A stretch of 64,000 bases of DNA from Pseudoneurospora amorphoporcata (GCA_033297205.1 MU859104.1:62001-126000), one strand, 5' to 3'. Counted from the stretch's first letter, positions 11,401-23,755 are shown. Translations and numbers: made by a program. The notes: generated by a model from the sequence alone, not told the origin.

Positions 11401-13204
11401 GACGACGATGGGGAGCGCATTCACCTACAGGACTTCCTCAACATGACGAGTATTCGGTTTATGGAGCTCACTACGACTAAACGAAGACACACTATTGCCC
11501 CAGGGACCTCTCGAGACAGCACATCTGCAGAAGATAAGGATGTCACCTTTGAGAGTTGTGTGGTGGCCGGTGCCTGTACGGTGCCGATGCTAGAATTATA
11601 CCAGCATGTAGGTCGACCTCTCACACAAATTATCGTGTTCGCTGCTAACCTTCAAACAGTCGTGTCGTGAACTGAAGAAGTACATCTCAGAAGGACGGCG
11701 CATTGTGCGCGACATCGAGACCGAGACCTTCGTGGAGAACCCGCCTTTGTTCAAGGAGTACATCTCGGCCACCCCGGAGCTCAAGCTCCTCATGGATAAC
11801 CAGTTCAAGAACGTCAAGAGTCATGCGCGGCTACTGAGCAAGGCGATGTGGTACGAATGGCGCATGAAGCTACAAGAAGGGCTGAAAGAAGGACTGTTTA
11901 AGATCTCGGAGGGGATGGACAAGGATGACGAGCTTCTAGGAAAGCAGCAGGAGCTCTTGTCATCGGTTCTTCCCGGTCTGACCAAGCGCTACGGAGCTCT
12001 TGAGCGTGAACTGGAGAATCTCGAAGATGTCGAAAGGGAGCTTGAGGATTGCGACCCCCAAGATCTTGAAGATGCCCGGGCAGAGCTTAAAGAGCTTGAT
12101 GGGACCATTGCCGAAAAAAGCAAGAAAATTGAGGAGCTTCGCCAACAGGTTGAGGAATATCAGACCGGCGTTCAGTCGTTGGCTGAGCAGAAGCAGCACT
12201 GCTTGGACGAGATTACGGCGGCCGACAAGATTCGGGAGGAGTGCAGAGGGTGGAGCTCGACGGAAATCAGCTCACTCAAAGGTACGTGCTTGCATCGTGG
12301 TGTTGGTCGGGTCCCGTTCGCAGCAGATACTAACATATCACCAGCTCGCGTCGACGAACTGGAGAAGAAATCCGGCTGGGCAATCAACAAAATCGAAGGT
12401 TCGGTGCTGTTCATGACCTACAAGCGAGAAATCGAGCTTGCCTTCGACCTGGCCTCCTTCAAGGCACACAACAAGCAAGGACCCGTTATCGAAATCCGCT
12501 ACATCGCAAACAAGCGCGAACGCAACGTCATCCCCTTGACTCCAGAAAGGAAATTCTTCATGGAATGCATCAGCAGCCATTTCCAAGGCCTTTCGCATTC
12601 CTCTTTGTCCGTCAACCGCTTACTCACCATGGTCAGCGACGCCTGGGACAAAGCCGACGCAGCAGCCGAGCAAATCCGGCTGCTCAACCTCACCTTCCCC
12701 ACCAAAGTCACTCGCACATCCGCCACAACCCTCGAGGTCCGCTCCTCGTTGCTTTTGGCACCTCTGCAAACTCGCGTTGAAGTCTCCTTAACCATTGCCA
12801 AAACCCCCGGCAACAGCAGCAGCAGCAGCAACAACAACAACAACAACAACAACAACAGCAACGATTCCTTGGAAGTAAAAGTCACACCAGACGCCCAAGT
12901 CATCTACGGCGAGCAATTCACCAAGTCCAAGCTGAATGACTTTCTGAAGAATAAGCTGGGGAAGCAAGTCCTTGGACGAAAGGTTGAACAGCAACAGCAA
13001 GCTACTGGTGGTAGCAGCAAAAAGAAGCAGCAGCAGCAGCAGCAACAGTCACAGGAATGGAGTGAGGTCGTGTTAGAGTTGTACAAGCGGCTGTTGGCGA
13101 AGGGTGCCAAGGTGGGGCATGCTGCACAGACACCACAGGCGAATGGGAGTGCGATTCCGCAGCCGCAGCAGGGCATGCAGGCCCAGGGGGTGGCGCTGAA
13201 GTAA
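8498..13204 (+). CDS. spc7: Kinetochore scaffold Spc7/Spc105 (KNL1 family)
   Basis: Outer-kinetochore KMN-network protein that recruits PP1 and the Bub1/Bub3 checkpoint. Exons are 8498-8707, 8779-11607, 11660-12281 and 12345-13204 (1506 aa); all introns are GT..AG. The start is the ATG in ctcgacatgacg. Near the N-terminus lie both PP1-docking motifs of the family, RSILKP (about residue 81) and RRVSF (about residue 166). Between about residues 355 and 530 are six MELT-like repeats of the type MD(M/I/V)T.A(V/I)G(G)I. The conserved Spc7 region begins near residue 960 at IRFMELTTTKRR, continues through ELKKYISEGRRIVRDIE and a long coiled coil, and ends in a C-terminal RWD-like region. That last region carries a Ser/Asn run (about 12814-12863) and a Lys/Gln run (about 13018-13050), low-complexity insertions in an otherwise globular domain. 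Confidence 0.93.
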
Positions 13205-16200
13205 ACAAACCGACGGGAACTTTTTTGGGCATTGGGGATTTGGGGAGCAGAGGCCGATTGAGGGTGCGTTGCACGCACGCTCATGGGATGGCTGCAAGAC
13301 ATGTGTGTACTACGTGCTGTGTACGGGAACTGGACGTCGCGTCTTGTGTTGATCCGGTGTCCGAAATCGGATGGACGGGTGGATGGACGGGAGCTTGTAC
13401 CGACTACGGATGATGGATGTTGGATGTTCAAGTATGCCTTTTTGAGCATTGAGTATTGGTACGGGCGATAGATACCCTTGGCTAGGCTAGATTATATGGT
13501 TTACTGGCTACTGGACGTCCTCTGTTGCTTGATTGATTGTGTCTTCTGGTGGTTGTCTCTGGAAATGCGCAATGGTGATGTATGTTTTGGCGACGTGGAT
13601 CTCGAATGTGGTGTTTTTGATAGACGATGGTTGGCTTTTCTTTGGTGTTTTCTTCAGGAGAATGAAGTGTTCTTTGCGCTTCCTGCTTACCTTGTGGACT
13701 TTTCAGATTACGGATCTTCTGGTCTTTGTTCTAGGGGCTGGCATCAATATGAGAAACACGAAGGGTACCTAATATATTCATCGCGTCCGTCTCTTTGAGG
13801 ATCGAACTTACCGCTTGACCAGATGACTATCACGAAGTTTGCACGCAGTCGGTTCGACGCAGCTTCCCTATCTCAACTTGATTTAGTCCCAACATTCGCA
13901 TGCCGCTCGAGAAGACTTTGAAAATCATTCTGGTTTCTTATACTCCCATATATCGAGTCATGTAAGTCTTGTACAGATTGCACGATGTAATTGTAGTCGG
14001 TGATTATGTCCCACCCGACATTCTGCAGATGTCCAAAACAATGTTCCATGAGTCTCCCACGAAATCCCATGACACCGATACATCTTTCTGAGAATATAAT
14101 TAGTGTTTGATGAAATATGTATGGATTTGAGTAGAGGCGAGGAGGGAGTGGAAAGTAATGTGCGCGTTGGAAAGGGAAAAAAAAAAAAAGAAAAAAAAAA
14201 AAAAAAAAAAAAAAAGCGAGGAACCAACGACGTGCATGGTAGGTGACTACCAGATGGCGAACCATCAATTGCACCCCAAACAGCAACAAAGCTAACAACC
14301 ATGCAAAAGTTCAAAAGGGTTTGTAAGAAATCCCTTTCATACCTTATCCATTTGAATCCTGGCCACCGACTTATTCTTGCATTTATCGCTTTGATTTGTG
14401 GTCGTCGTATTTGAGTGTCGTGATAGCAGCGAAAACGCCAACACCTCATCTCCACCACGTCATGGCACAAAACACTCAATAAGGGCAACGTAAAGGAAGG
14501 GTTATGGATGCAGTGAATTGCCATGAGGGTAAAATGTCGTTTTCAAGTGGTCTTTGACATTTTGTTTACATAAAACGTGAAAAGCCAAACGATGGAGTGG
14601 GAGTGTCAACGGAGTGTCGGAAAAAGACCCATTTGTCGCCAGTTCACATCTTTGTCACTATTCCATGCAAATACCACCCCGCGCATAGTAATGCCCATAG
14701 AGAAAACCTTGTTTCAATCAATTCTGGCGTCGTGCGGCCGCTATTTGGTTATTTTACTCATAGATTGTCCAGATCGGGCTCCTCGGCCACCAAGTTCGTT
14801 CTCGATAAAGGCGCGGGCACTGGTCTCAATTCCCTCGGACCATGTACGTCTTCGAGGATCGCGCCTTCTACCTGATTCCGGCCCAGACCATGCCAGGGTA
14901 ATGACGTGGGAGTGTCCGCGCAGTGGCAGGCGAAGGCAGACAACTTGGAAACTGAAATCAACGTACTTCTGCTGCTATGGTGCAATGTATCACGACAATA
15001 AATGAAAATCCCTTGTTTGTACAATGAATCATTGTATGTACGAAGGCAGAACAGCCGCTTTTTGCCATGGATCACACGCAAAGCTGTCACAATCAAAGGC
15101 ATTTTGATATACTCCTGATTGCCCAGTTCGACACGCAGCTACACACAATCCTACCGGTATGCTTTCCTAGAAATTCCGCACAGCATCCCATAGAGGTTCG
15201 TTTTCTAGCCTGCGTGCTTCCTCTGTGCCTTGATCTATAAAGATGATCATGTTCTCAATGCTTTGCTCTCCTTGCACCCTTTGACCCCCGCATAAAGATT
15301 ACCTCTAGTGAGGAGTTTCAAAGGCTGCGCTTTTGGCGTTCAGCCACGATCCACCTCACCATTTTCTCACATTGAACATCCAAGGTAACCACATATTCTA
15401 GATATATATCAACGATACCCAACTATTTACACACATAAAATGATGCTCAGTCGCCCTCTGTCCTTCTGGAAACCAAGTTCTCAAGGTACACCTTACCAGC
15501 ACCGACATTTCCCTTATCCAACTTGGCAGTTCTGAGCTTGGCCTCACCCAAATCTCACTTTGCAATTTGTTATCTTCCACTCTCGATAGCAGGAAATGCA
15601 GAATCTCATGACCCACCGATAAGGTATCCAAACTATCGCATCACTTGCACGAAACTACAAGCAGCTACCCGAGGAGTCAATAGTGAGGCGGACCAACCGT
15701 CAAGGTCCTCACCCAAACGGCACGGCTTGACAGGAGGGATAGGTGACCACAGTCTGCCACCAGAGAGATACGCACTGGCCTGTGTTATCGAGGTGAAGAC
15801 GGCTACCCCGCGATGAACTGGGTCGTTGAAAGATTCGACACACTGCGGTTACGTCAAAAGGGTATTACGCTGGAGGGGCTGCCTGGACGTGACGGGTCTT
15901 GACAACAGGGCAACACAGCTATCCTCAAGCTTACGTAAGGTATGTGTTGAACAGGATCACTGCCCTGTGCAAAGAATGGTGGCAGAACACACGGGTCAGG
16001 ACCAATATACGGAAGCACAGGTTGGAGCATGAGTGAAGCGAGTGTGGCTGTCTGGATTCTACGACATAGATGGCCAACCTGTGCCTGTGTCCACTTCACT
16101 CCATGAAGCTCGCTGGCCAGAAGCCTTGCTACACGGACACGCAGCCAGATTGCTGAACAGTCCACTGATTCAACCGGGAGTGAACGTGAACGCGACCTGA

Positions 16201-16619
16201 AGGTCTTGCCAACCTGGATCCAGATCTTGCCCCGCGGCCTAGACAGTGCCAGTCAACAAGTGAGGCGGGCCACAAAGTTGGGACGACGGGTCCAGGTGAC
16301 GATTTTCAAGAGTGTCAACACCTGCCAAGAACCTTCCAGCAGTCATTCACTCGACCGGCCTGCCCTTATCTCCAAGGTCGCCGGTCACTTGCCATAGCAA
16401 CCGCGGAGCAACCATACCAGTTGACCAACCAGAGGACGCCCTGGGAGCGATTTCATCTCAACTCGGCCTCCCGCAAGCATATCGGCCAGGTTGGCGCACC
16501 TTCCCCGTTCGATTCGAGTGAAGGCTGCGGTCGCAGACGGGAGAATTCTGGAGGGGTAGCTACTTTTAAAAACCTCTCGCTCCCGCTCCCTCTTCCTCCT
16601 CTTCCTCTTTTCTCCTCGA
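13205..16619. other. Long intergenic region between spc7 and the 1208-residue protein gene
   Basis: About 3.4 kb without a recognised gene. An almost pure A tract (with two interrupting bases) lies at about 14177-14215. Several frames of 60-140 codons are open at 13.3-13.8, 14.6-15.0 and 15.5-16.5 kb, but none shows recognisable similarity or consistent splice structure. The last 60 bases before 16620 are strongly C/T-rich, as in many fungal promoters and leaders. Confidence 0.5.
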
Positions 16620-19600
16620 ATGGCATTCCGTTTTTTGCGTCGACACCATTCGCGATCGTTCAAGCAAGCCTTTGAAACAGCAGCATCAGCAGCAACCTCA
16701 ACAGCAACAGCAACAACAATCGCACCCTCCTCGTATTGTGCGTGTACCAGCAAGATGGACGACCGTCACATCAGCTGGCTCTTCACCGCCCTCTGGTTCC
16801 TCTTTGGAACTCTCCTCGGGGTCCCCGTGTTCCCAGTGAACTTGGCTTTTGGCTGTTCAGTCAGCACCACTTTTCGTAAGTTTATGTTCTCCAGTATAGC
16901 AATAACAGGCAAGCAGTGATACTGATGCTCTCTCACATAGACTACCTCTACACGTACGACCTCGTCACCATCTTCTCTCTCGCCTTCACTGGTGTCTTCT
17001 GGGTTCTCTCTTTGCTGTCTCTTTGGGTCCGGCTCTCCCAGCTGGTTATGACCGGCTGGGACCACCCCAACAGTCGCAAGGCCGGTGGATACGTCAGTCG
17101 CTACGTCCAAGCAGTCCTGTTTGTCGCCTCCCAGGGAGTTTCACAATGGAACGTGTTCTCGCAATGGGTCTCCCGGTCCTGTCAAGCTCGCCGTCTTCGC
17201 AACCGCCGCACCGGAAGAGCGTACATTGAGGTTGACGGCCCTCGTCGATATGTCGCTTCGCCCACCCCAGCACCTCCCATTGTCCCCGGCAACCAGACTG
17301 CCGACCAGTCCGAGACGACCGTGGAACATCAAACTGTTCCCAAGTACCTTCGTAGCCAGCGCGAGGACCGGCTAGGTTCTCACAGTTTTGATTGTCCTCG
17401 TCTCGCCCACCGTAGCACCAGAGAGAGAGAAGAAGCCCGCCCTGCCAGCTCTGTCATAGGACAAGCTGTGCCCTCTCAAGTCGCCGAGACGACCACCGCC
17501 GCTTCTGCACCTGCTTCTCCGCCAACACCTGTCTCCAGGGGTAGCGCCCGCTACCGCCGTTTGTTGGAGAGGAGGCAGAACAAGCCTCGCGGCGTCCTGC
17601 GCAACTCCCGTATTTCGGATCCCGTCGATGAGCAGATACTCGGGTCTGCCTTCGAGCCAGCAGTGTCGTCGCCACGTGCAGTTGTGGCACCCACCCCCAT
17701 TTCTGAGCCGGTTGTAACCACGGAACCAACACCAACCCCCGTCGCTCCGGCGCTTGAGCTGATCCACGCGGAAATGATGCTCACCCTCCCGGACATTGTC
17801 ATCACACCACCCACCCCGGTCTTTGTTCCTGAGACCCCGGCAGTGGCCAGTCAGGTCGTTGACGACAATGGCATTCCTTCCAGCAATGCCGACGAGCTCG
17901 TTCCAGAGTCTATCCTCACGGAGACGCACATTCTGGATATTGTCACGGTTCCTTCTGTTCTGGCGCCCACTGTAGCACCCCAACCACAGCTAGTCGCGCA
18001 GAACTTGGCCGTGTCCGAGCTGGAGATCGAGCCTCTCTCGCGTTGTCTTGAGAGAGCCTTCGGATTTTCCCCATCTGTGTTCGAGCACGATAGAGCTTTC
18101 GAGGGTCTCATTCTTTCGTTTGGGGCCTGGCATCTGTCCGTACAAGAACAGCAAACAGTTGTTGAAAATGGCGTTCTGTCGCCTCTCCTGGTTCCCGTGT
18201 CTACAGCCCACATGTCGTCTGCTGATGACCTTATTCCTTCTGTCGATGAGTCGATGGAGCCGGTGTCAGCAGCCATTTCTTTGGATGATGATGATGTGGA
18301 CATGGAAGAGGATTTGTCTGTCTTGCCTATTGCAGGACCTGAGTTCAACGGAGTTGCTTCCTTGTCTTCGGATAGGGATCTGTCTATGACAGACGAAGTT
18401 GCGACGAAGGTCCAGTCTGGTTTATCCGATGACCAGCATATGCATGATGGCAATGACAGCCACCAAGTTTGGATGCCCGAAGAGCCGTCCGCAGTCTCGT
18501 CGGATATGGAGTTGTGCCCCCAGCAATTCCCTGAGACTGGCGCTTTCAGCGAGCAAGTTGTTCCTGCTACTTTCTCGTTCGGCACTCAGCAGCAGCCAGA
18601 CTGGCCATTTTCCTCGGTGGTGGACAGTCAGTTCACATTCGGCAACCCGATGCCCTCCTTCGTGCCCCAGCTTCAAGGACCCGAGCACGACATGGCCGAT
18701 GCCCCTCCCCAGCCTGGCATGGTCTCGACGCATTTCGAGCGTCCCATGGTCAACTTGACATCGCCTGTCGATTCCTTCGAAGCCGACACCAGTATGGAGG
18801 ATATCTACGGTTACGAACCTCTCCCCGTCTTCTCCGGCCACCAGCAGCAGCAGCAACCCTCGGTCTTTTTTCGGCAGCCAACCCCAGCCACTTCCGATTA
18901 TGTCCCGGTTCCTGACACGATTGAAGTCGCCATGGAGTATCTTGATCCCGAGATGCTCACCCATGTGGTAGCGCCAATGGCTTTCCAGCCTAGTCCGGTT
19001 CCCGTTACCATAGAGTTCGACATGGGATTGGATACCTCTACTCCAGCTCTCCAGGCTGTTGACACCATTGTTTCCCCTGTGTCCCCTGAGCAAAGCCGTG
19101 TGGTTTCCGACATTGCCCCTGCTGAATCCGACGACAGCGTGCTCGATTCGCGACTCTTTGAGCCTATCGGCATCTCGCCGGGGGTTGAGCAGCAGCCCGA
19201 ACAGGCGGTTTCTCAGCCAGACCCGGCTGTCGACGAGCTCCAAGATGTTCGGGAGCATAATCCCGAGGAGTATCCCGATGTTCCCGAGGCGCCCGAAGTC
19301 AACACGGAGCCAGAGATGGCCGCGCCCTCGTTCATTCCTGACGTCGATGATGGAGTGGACAACGGCCCTCTTGTTCTCTCGCGACCCGCCACGCCCACTC
19401 CCGACAAGTCGTGGCACCACGAGCTTTTCGGGACCTCTCCTTTGGGCCCAGCGCAGACTCCCCCCAACCGGTCGTTGACTCCCCCTCCCCCGTTCAACTT
19501 CACGAATGCGACCTTCCAGCCCGTTCTTCCTGCCGGTGCGCCAGCCTTCACGACGCAGAGCTTCCAGCCAACTCTTCCTGTCGGTGCGCCAGGTTTCACG

Positions 19601-20311
19601 GCCCCGACCTTCCAGCCAAATCTTCGCCGTCGTGCGCCGGTCGTCGAGCCGGCCCCGTCCCTCCACATGCCTGTTGAATCGGATGATGAATCCTTTAGGA
19701 GGCAAATGGCGGAGATGGCGCGGAGGGCGGAGGAAGGTAGGATGCTGACGCGGGCGGAATCTGCCTCGGTGGCATTGCAGGTAGCAGCCGCTCAGGCAGC
19801 CGATCGCACGTACGGCCCAAGACGAGAAGACGAGAACTTCGGCGGCTCTATCGAGAGCTCTAACCTCGGCCAAAGGACGATGCTTGTGCCCAGGTCGCAG
19901 GCCAGCAGAGCGGCGCCAGCGTCAACGGCCACTCCTTCGGTTCTCTCGGCAGATCCCGTGAACGTGGCCCCGGTCGCGGACATGGGTCCTGTCGGCGATA
20001 TCACTCCCTCGGTTAACACCGAGTCGCCTGGCGAGGAGGACCTTGATGAGGACGAGCTCGATAAGCAGGACCTGGAACAGGAGCTGCAGGATGAGTTCAA
20101 CGCCATCCCCAGCGACTCTGAGGACGAGCCCGCGGGCGAGGCCCCTGTGATCGAGAACGTGGACGACCCCGCTGTGATGGCTGCTTCCGAGGTTATGCAG
20201 CGGAGGAAGATCAAGGCCCCAAGAGGAAGGCGTCGCAACCTTCCTTCACAAAACAACACCGACAATGAAGACAGGAATCACAAGACGACACATAAAAGCA
20301 TAATGGCATAA
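16620..20311 (+). CDS. Large acidic disordered protein with N-terminal membrane segments, function unknown
   Basis: Not recognised. Exons 16620-16875 and 16941-20311 (GTAAGT..TAG intron) give 1208 aa from the first ATG; an in-frame ATG at 16755 (MDDRHISW) would give 1163 aa and puts the membrane part right at the start. After it come two hydrophobic segments, LFTALWFLFGTLLGVPVFPV and, across the intron, LVTIFSLAFTGVFWVLSLLSLW. A basic stretch with RSCQARRLRNRRTGRAY follows. The rest, over 1000 residues, is Pro/Val/Glu/Asp-rich and probably disordered. A 16-residue repeat of the form FQP.L..GAP occurs three times at 19511, 19559 and 19607. There is an acidic patch EEDLDEDELDKQDLEQELQD, then a basic C-terminal tail with KAPRGRRR. 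Membrane anchoring is inferred from the hydrophobic segments only. It may be a lineage-specific Sordariales protein. Confidence 0.75.
19511..19654 (+). repeat. 48-bp (16-residue) tandem repeat in the unknown acidic protein
   Basis: Three in-frame copies with starts at 19511, 19559 and 19607. Each encodes FQP-x-L-x-x-x-AP; the first two copies read LPAGAP and LPVGAP, the third is degenerate. Confidence 0.75.
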
Positions 20312-21079
20312 ACGGCATGGGTGGTCCCGGGCGGGCGCCACTTCATATACGTACATAAGTCCAGCTTTGTCGTTGTTCTCTAGAGCATTGAGGCGGGTAT
20401 GGGTAGGGCTCGAGAACTCTGGGGATCATAGTTTTGCGGTGCGCGAAGCAAAACTCCCAGCTTGTTAGAATTCCTTTGATCTTTCGTTCGGTTGTTGTCA
20501 GTCTTGCTTACGTTCGGCTTGAGAAGTGTGTTGTCTATCGGGATCTTTGTTTTTCGCCTTTTTCCATCAGAACTGTCACCAGTTTTCTTCCCTTTTCCGA
20601 CAATCTTCTACATCGATGACACACACTTCTCTCGCCAGCGGGCTCGACTTTAAAATAAGAGGGAGTTAGTTCTTTGTGAAATGATGACAAGGCCGGTCAT
20701 ACCTGTCCTCTCATGATCATCGATCAACTACCCATATCTCACTCTTGTACGTTCGTCACCGGAGGTCACACCGGGAACATTCGACTACAGAGTTCTCTTC
20801 GCACAGTCGCCACGGGACGGCCACATCCTGGAACAGGTGCAGCGAATCTTTCTATATCAGGTTTCTGGTAAGGGTGGGTGGGATGGCCAGAAACAGGGAG
20901 TCAGCTTTGTCTGCTCTCATATGTTGCACCCAAGAAGTCACACTTAGGAATAAGACAACCTGATATCAGCTCCGGTGCTAATAATCGGAAGCTTTCTCTC
21001 AACGATCTCTCGGCGCCTATAGTCGGAGACGTTAGGTGTTTGCGGATCGACAACTTCGAAGACAAGCCCGTCACACTTG
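20312..21079. other. Intergenic region 3' of the acidic protein gene
   Basis: No gene recognised. Donor-like GTACGT and GTAAGG sequences occur at about 20749 and 20867. These could belong to a 5' part of the repeat-rich transcribed locus that follows, but this is not supported further. Confidence 0.4.
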
Positions 21080-21226
21080 TCTTCTGTCCTACCGGCATCA
21101 CCACCGTGTTTGCGGATCGACTCACGTCCTACCGTCATCACCACCGTGTTTGCGGATCGACTTATGTCCTACCGGCATCACCACCGTGTTTGCGGATCGA
21201 CTCACGTCTTACCAGCATCACAACCA
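21080..21226. repeat. 40-bp tandem repeat
   Basis: The core gtgtttgcggatcga recurs at 21107, 21147 and 21187 with an exact 40-base period, linked by variants of a cctaccggcatcaccacc segment. A more distant partial copy of the core is at 21037. Because 40 is not a multiple of 3, the repeat is unlikely to be selected as protein. Confidence 0.85.
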
Positions 21227-21299
21227 TCAACATTGTCATAATCGAGTCAGTCACGCTCACCTTCGCTCTGCGAATCGACAACGTTGTGTCAGATTATCT

Positions 21300-22760
21300 G
21301 TTTTTTTTTTAGTGTACGAATTATTATCTCGACCGTTTCAGATCATTCTTTATCAGCATCAGACCTATAGGCACGTCTGCTTGCAATTCATTGTCACCGA
21401 GTACTGTCAGCATCATTCTCTTCACCAGACTTATCCACCTCTTTCGGATTCATTGCAGCAACTATCTTATATCGAAAAGGCGAAACAGCAGCAATGATTT
21501 GAGACTGACAACATACATGACAACGAATGGAGTTCCTTTTGTTGGCATCATTCAACCAGAAAAATATCAAACTTCACCAAAAAACTTGAAAAGGGAAAAC
21601 AATCACCAAAAAATGTACGAGTACGAGTACCATCACCTTGACTACAACTGTACAAGTACATCTTTTCGAATATCGTCCACTTATGACCACGTCAGTTTGC
21701 CGACACTTCTTTCTTTCTTCTCAGCAAGGCAGACGGACGAGACACGATCATGTCGAAGATCAGCATCTTATTACTTCTTTCTTTCTGTTTCGACTAGATC
21801 ACAGCGACCAGCGACGACCAATGTGCAATCAACTCAAGCACGTTAACGAAATTCATGACCATGTGCCGCCGATTCATTCTTCTTCACACAGGCGCGACAC
21901 AAAAAAAGCTTCAAAGATCGGCATTTCATTCGAGCATCATCATCATCTTCTTCTCAGACTCGGATGTTCATCCATTGTGACCAGTTCAGCAGCAGCGCTA
22001 CATCTTTTTTTTCTCACAGCAGCTGACGAACTTCAACAACTTGTGACCTTTTCAGCATACACTTCTTCACTTTCTTCAACTTAAACAGGAAGCAGCTGAC
22101 AAAACAATTTTTTTTTTTTCAACATGTCAAGACAACAACAATCAGCTTGTCAAGACATCAACAAGAACATCCTCAATCAAAACATGGATGTTCACCTCGT
22201 GACACAGTTCGGGACTGCACCAACAAAATCCTCAATTTTCAATCTTCAATTCTCAAATATTCAAACGAGACAAACAAGCAGTGACAGCAGACCCGAACGA
22301 AATTCTTCTCAACATGTCGAGACTCGCAACAACTCATCTTCAACTCGTCTCGACATCAGCGACATACATCCTCCAACTTCAAATCATGGATGTCCAAACC
22401 TGTGACATGTTCGACTGCAACCAAATCTTCGTAATCAAGTTTCAAAGCTCCTATTCAAAACAAGCAAGGAGCAAGCAGTCCGAACGAAATTTCCGAATCA
22501 ACACATGTCTCGACTCACAACTTCAAACCGTGAACAACTTCTTTCAACTCACATTGTCGAGACATGACGATTCACCTCTTTGCATTCATTGCCCGGTCAA
22601 AAAGAACTTCAATTACACTTGACGACTGTTCGGCAGTAGCAAAGAAGCTTTGCATTTGCTTGGTAGACACAAAATCACACACGTCAAACCAGCAAGCAAA
22701 GCGAGTCTTGTGGCATATACTTACATAAAATGGATTAACACTTGCAGTACAACAGCTTTG
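21300..22760. other. A/C-rich region with diverged ~200-bp duplications
   Basis: Rich in caac, atc and ttc on the plus strand. Two diverged copies of a roughly 190-200-base unit lie at about 22145-22340 and 22345-22530. They share catggatgt..., the gac..gttcg..actgca.ccaa block, caagca, ccgaacgaaat and tctcgact/tcgagact, in the same order. Short frames are open but change between copies, so no protein is proposed. Confidence 0.5.
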
Positions 22761-22945
22761 GGTAAGTCTAGGTCTTATCCTCATCTTCCTCTCATGCAGC
22801 TTGAAAATCAGACGTGCTAACGATCGTGGTAACAGGGCTCGATGAAACAAAATCAAATCCGAACGAACTTGCTCAAATCACTCGTTCATTCATTTATCTC
22901 GAGCAATGGATCCCATCAGCGACAGCAGTTGAGACTGATGCCCCG
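22745..22945 (+). repeat. Intron-bearing direct duplication, copy 1
   Basis: The segment covering the end of one exon, the whole intron 22762-22835 and the start of the next exon recurs about 420 bases downstream (23163-23365). Shared words include acagctt, taagtc, cagac.tgctaacgatc, aacag and ctcgatga.aca. The copies are well diverged. Confidence 0.6.
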
Positions 22946-23162
22946 CAAAGCATTGCAAGGACACAAAGCATTGCCAAAAAGGGGTCCCCTGAAGAGGGAA
23001 AGACTATGATGGTCCAAAGCGAACTCAACCAAAGATTGCAGTAAGTCCTTCCTCCTCGCTCCTCACTCCCATCATATGACATGGCAGTGACTGACATTCG
23101 TGTTTGTAGAATCAAATAACCAAAGACATACATGTTGAGTGCCTATTGGACCATCAACACCA

Positions 23163-23365
23163 GCGTTCGACAGCTTATGGATAAGTCATTTTCTCTCACC
23201 TTCCATCTTCTGGGTTCAGTTCAAAAGATCAGACATGCTAACGATCCATGGCAACAGGACTCGATGACACATAACAACCAGATTGAACTATTCATTCAGA
23301 TCATTCAAATGACTCAGATGATCAATCATCGCGTCGAGCAATCCCACTGCTGCATCGAGACTGCC
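23163..23365 (+). repeat. Intron-bearing direct duplication, copy 2
   Basis: Second copy of the 22745-22945 unit. The intron-equivalent part (23181-23257) keeps the branch region tgctaacgatcc and the acceptor gcaacag, but its 5' end reads ATAAGT where copy 1 reads GTAAGT. Confidence 0.6.
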
Positions 23366-23755
23366 GATGCATAAATTGCATTTAAGCGTGAGGAAACACC
23401 GAAAGCTGTAAGTTCACAGCCCAATACATTGATACATGGGGCAGCAATGACTAACGGCTTTCACAGGTTCGTGTTGTTTTAGGTTGAGTTGGCCTGCCCA
23501 GGTTGTAAAATCAGCAACACTCAACAGACTGTTAAAGTATGTGACACTTGCTTGTCTATGTATCTTTGTTTGGGATCATGTAACTGACTTGGTTGTCTGT
23601 GACAGAAAGCCGAAATTTGCTCTGCTGCAAATGAACCAAACTTCAAACTGTTGAAGCCAAACGAACCAATTCAGGAACCGAGAACGAGTCGCGGACAATG
23701 ATCAATCAAATCAATCATCCATGGCGGCATCGGACAACAGCTCTACCAACCAAAC

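Larger units (their letters stand above)
22745..23710 (+). ncRNA. Probable spliced plus-strand transcript, coding status unclear
   Basis: Four canonical introns can be read on the plus strand: 22762-22835 (GTAAGT, branch gctaac, AACAG), 23041-23109 (GTAAGT, branch ctgac, TGTAG), 23408-23466 (GTAAGT, branch actaac, CACAG) and 23537-23605 (GTATGT, branch aactgac, GACAG). A fifth, at 23181-23257, is a clear copy of the first but has AT instead of GT at its donor. Exons are 70-205 bases. Frames open in single exons do not join into a long protein; the longest is about 68 codons in the exon 22836-23040. The order of well-formed splice signals over less than 1 kb is hard to explain by chance. It runs towards atg14, which is on the opposite strand. 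The label ncRNA is a working choice; a fast-evolving small protein gene is the alternative. Confidence 0.4.

Noticed and set aside
13300..13800. Open frames downstream of spc7 on the plus strand
   Set aside because: They are Trp/Cys/Val-rich compositional frames in the 3' flank, with no start context, splice pattern or recognised motif.
15398..16521. Several 60-100-codon frames on both strands
   Set aside because: No similarity, no shared frame through plausible introns and no codon-use contrast with the surroundings.
21036..21497. Open frame across the 40-bp repeats
   Set aside because: The period is not a multiple of three, so each copy is read differently; openness follows from repeat composition.
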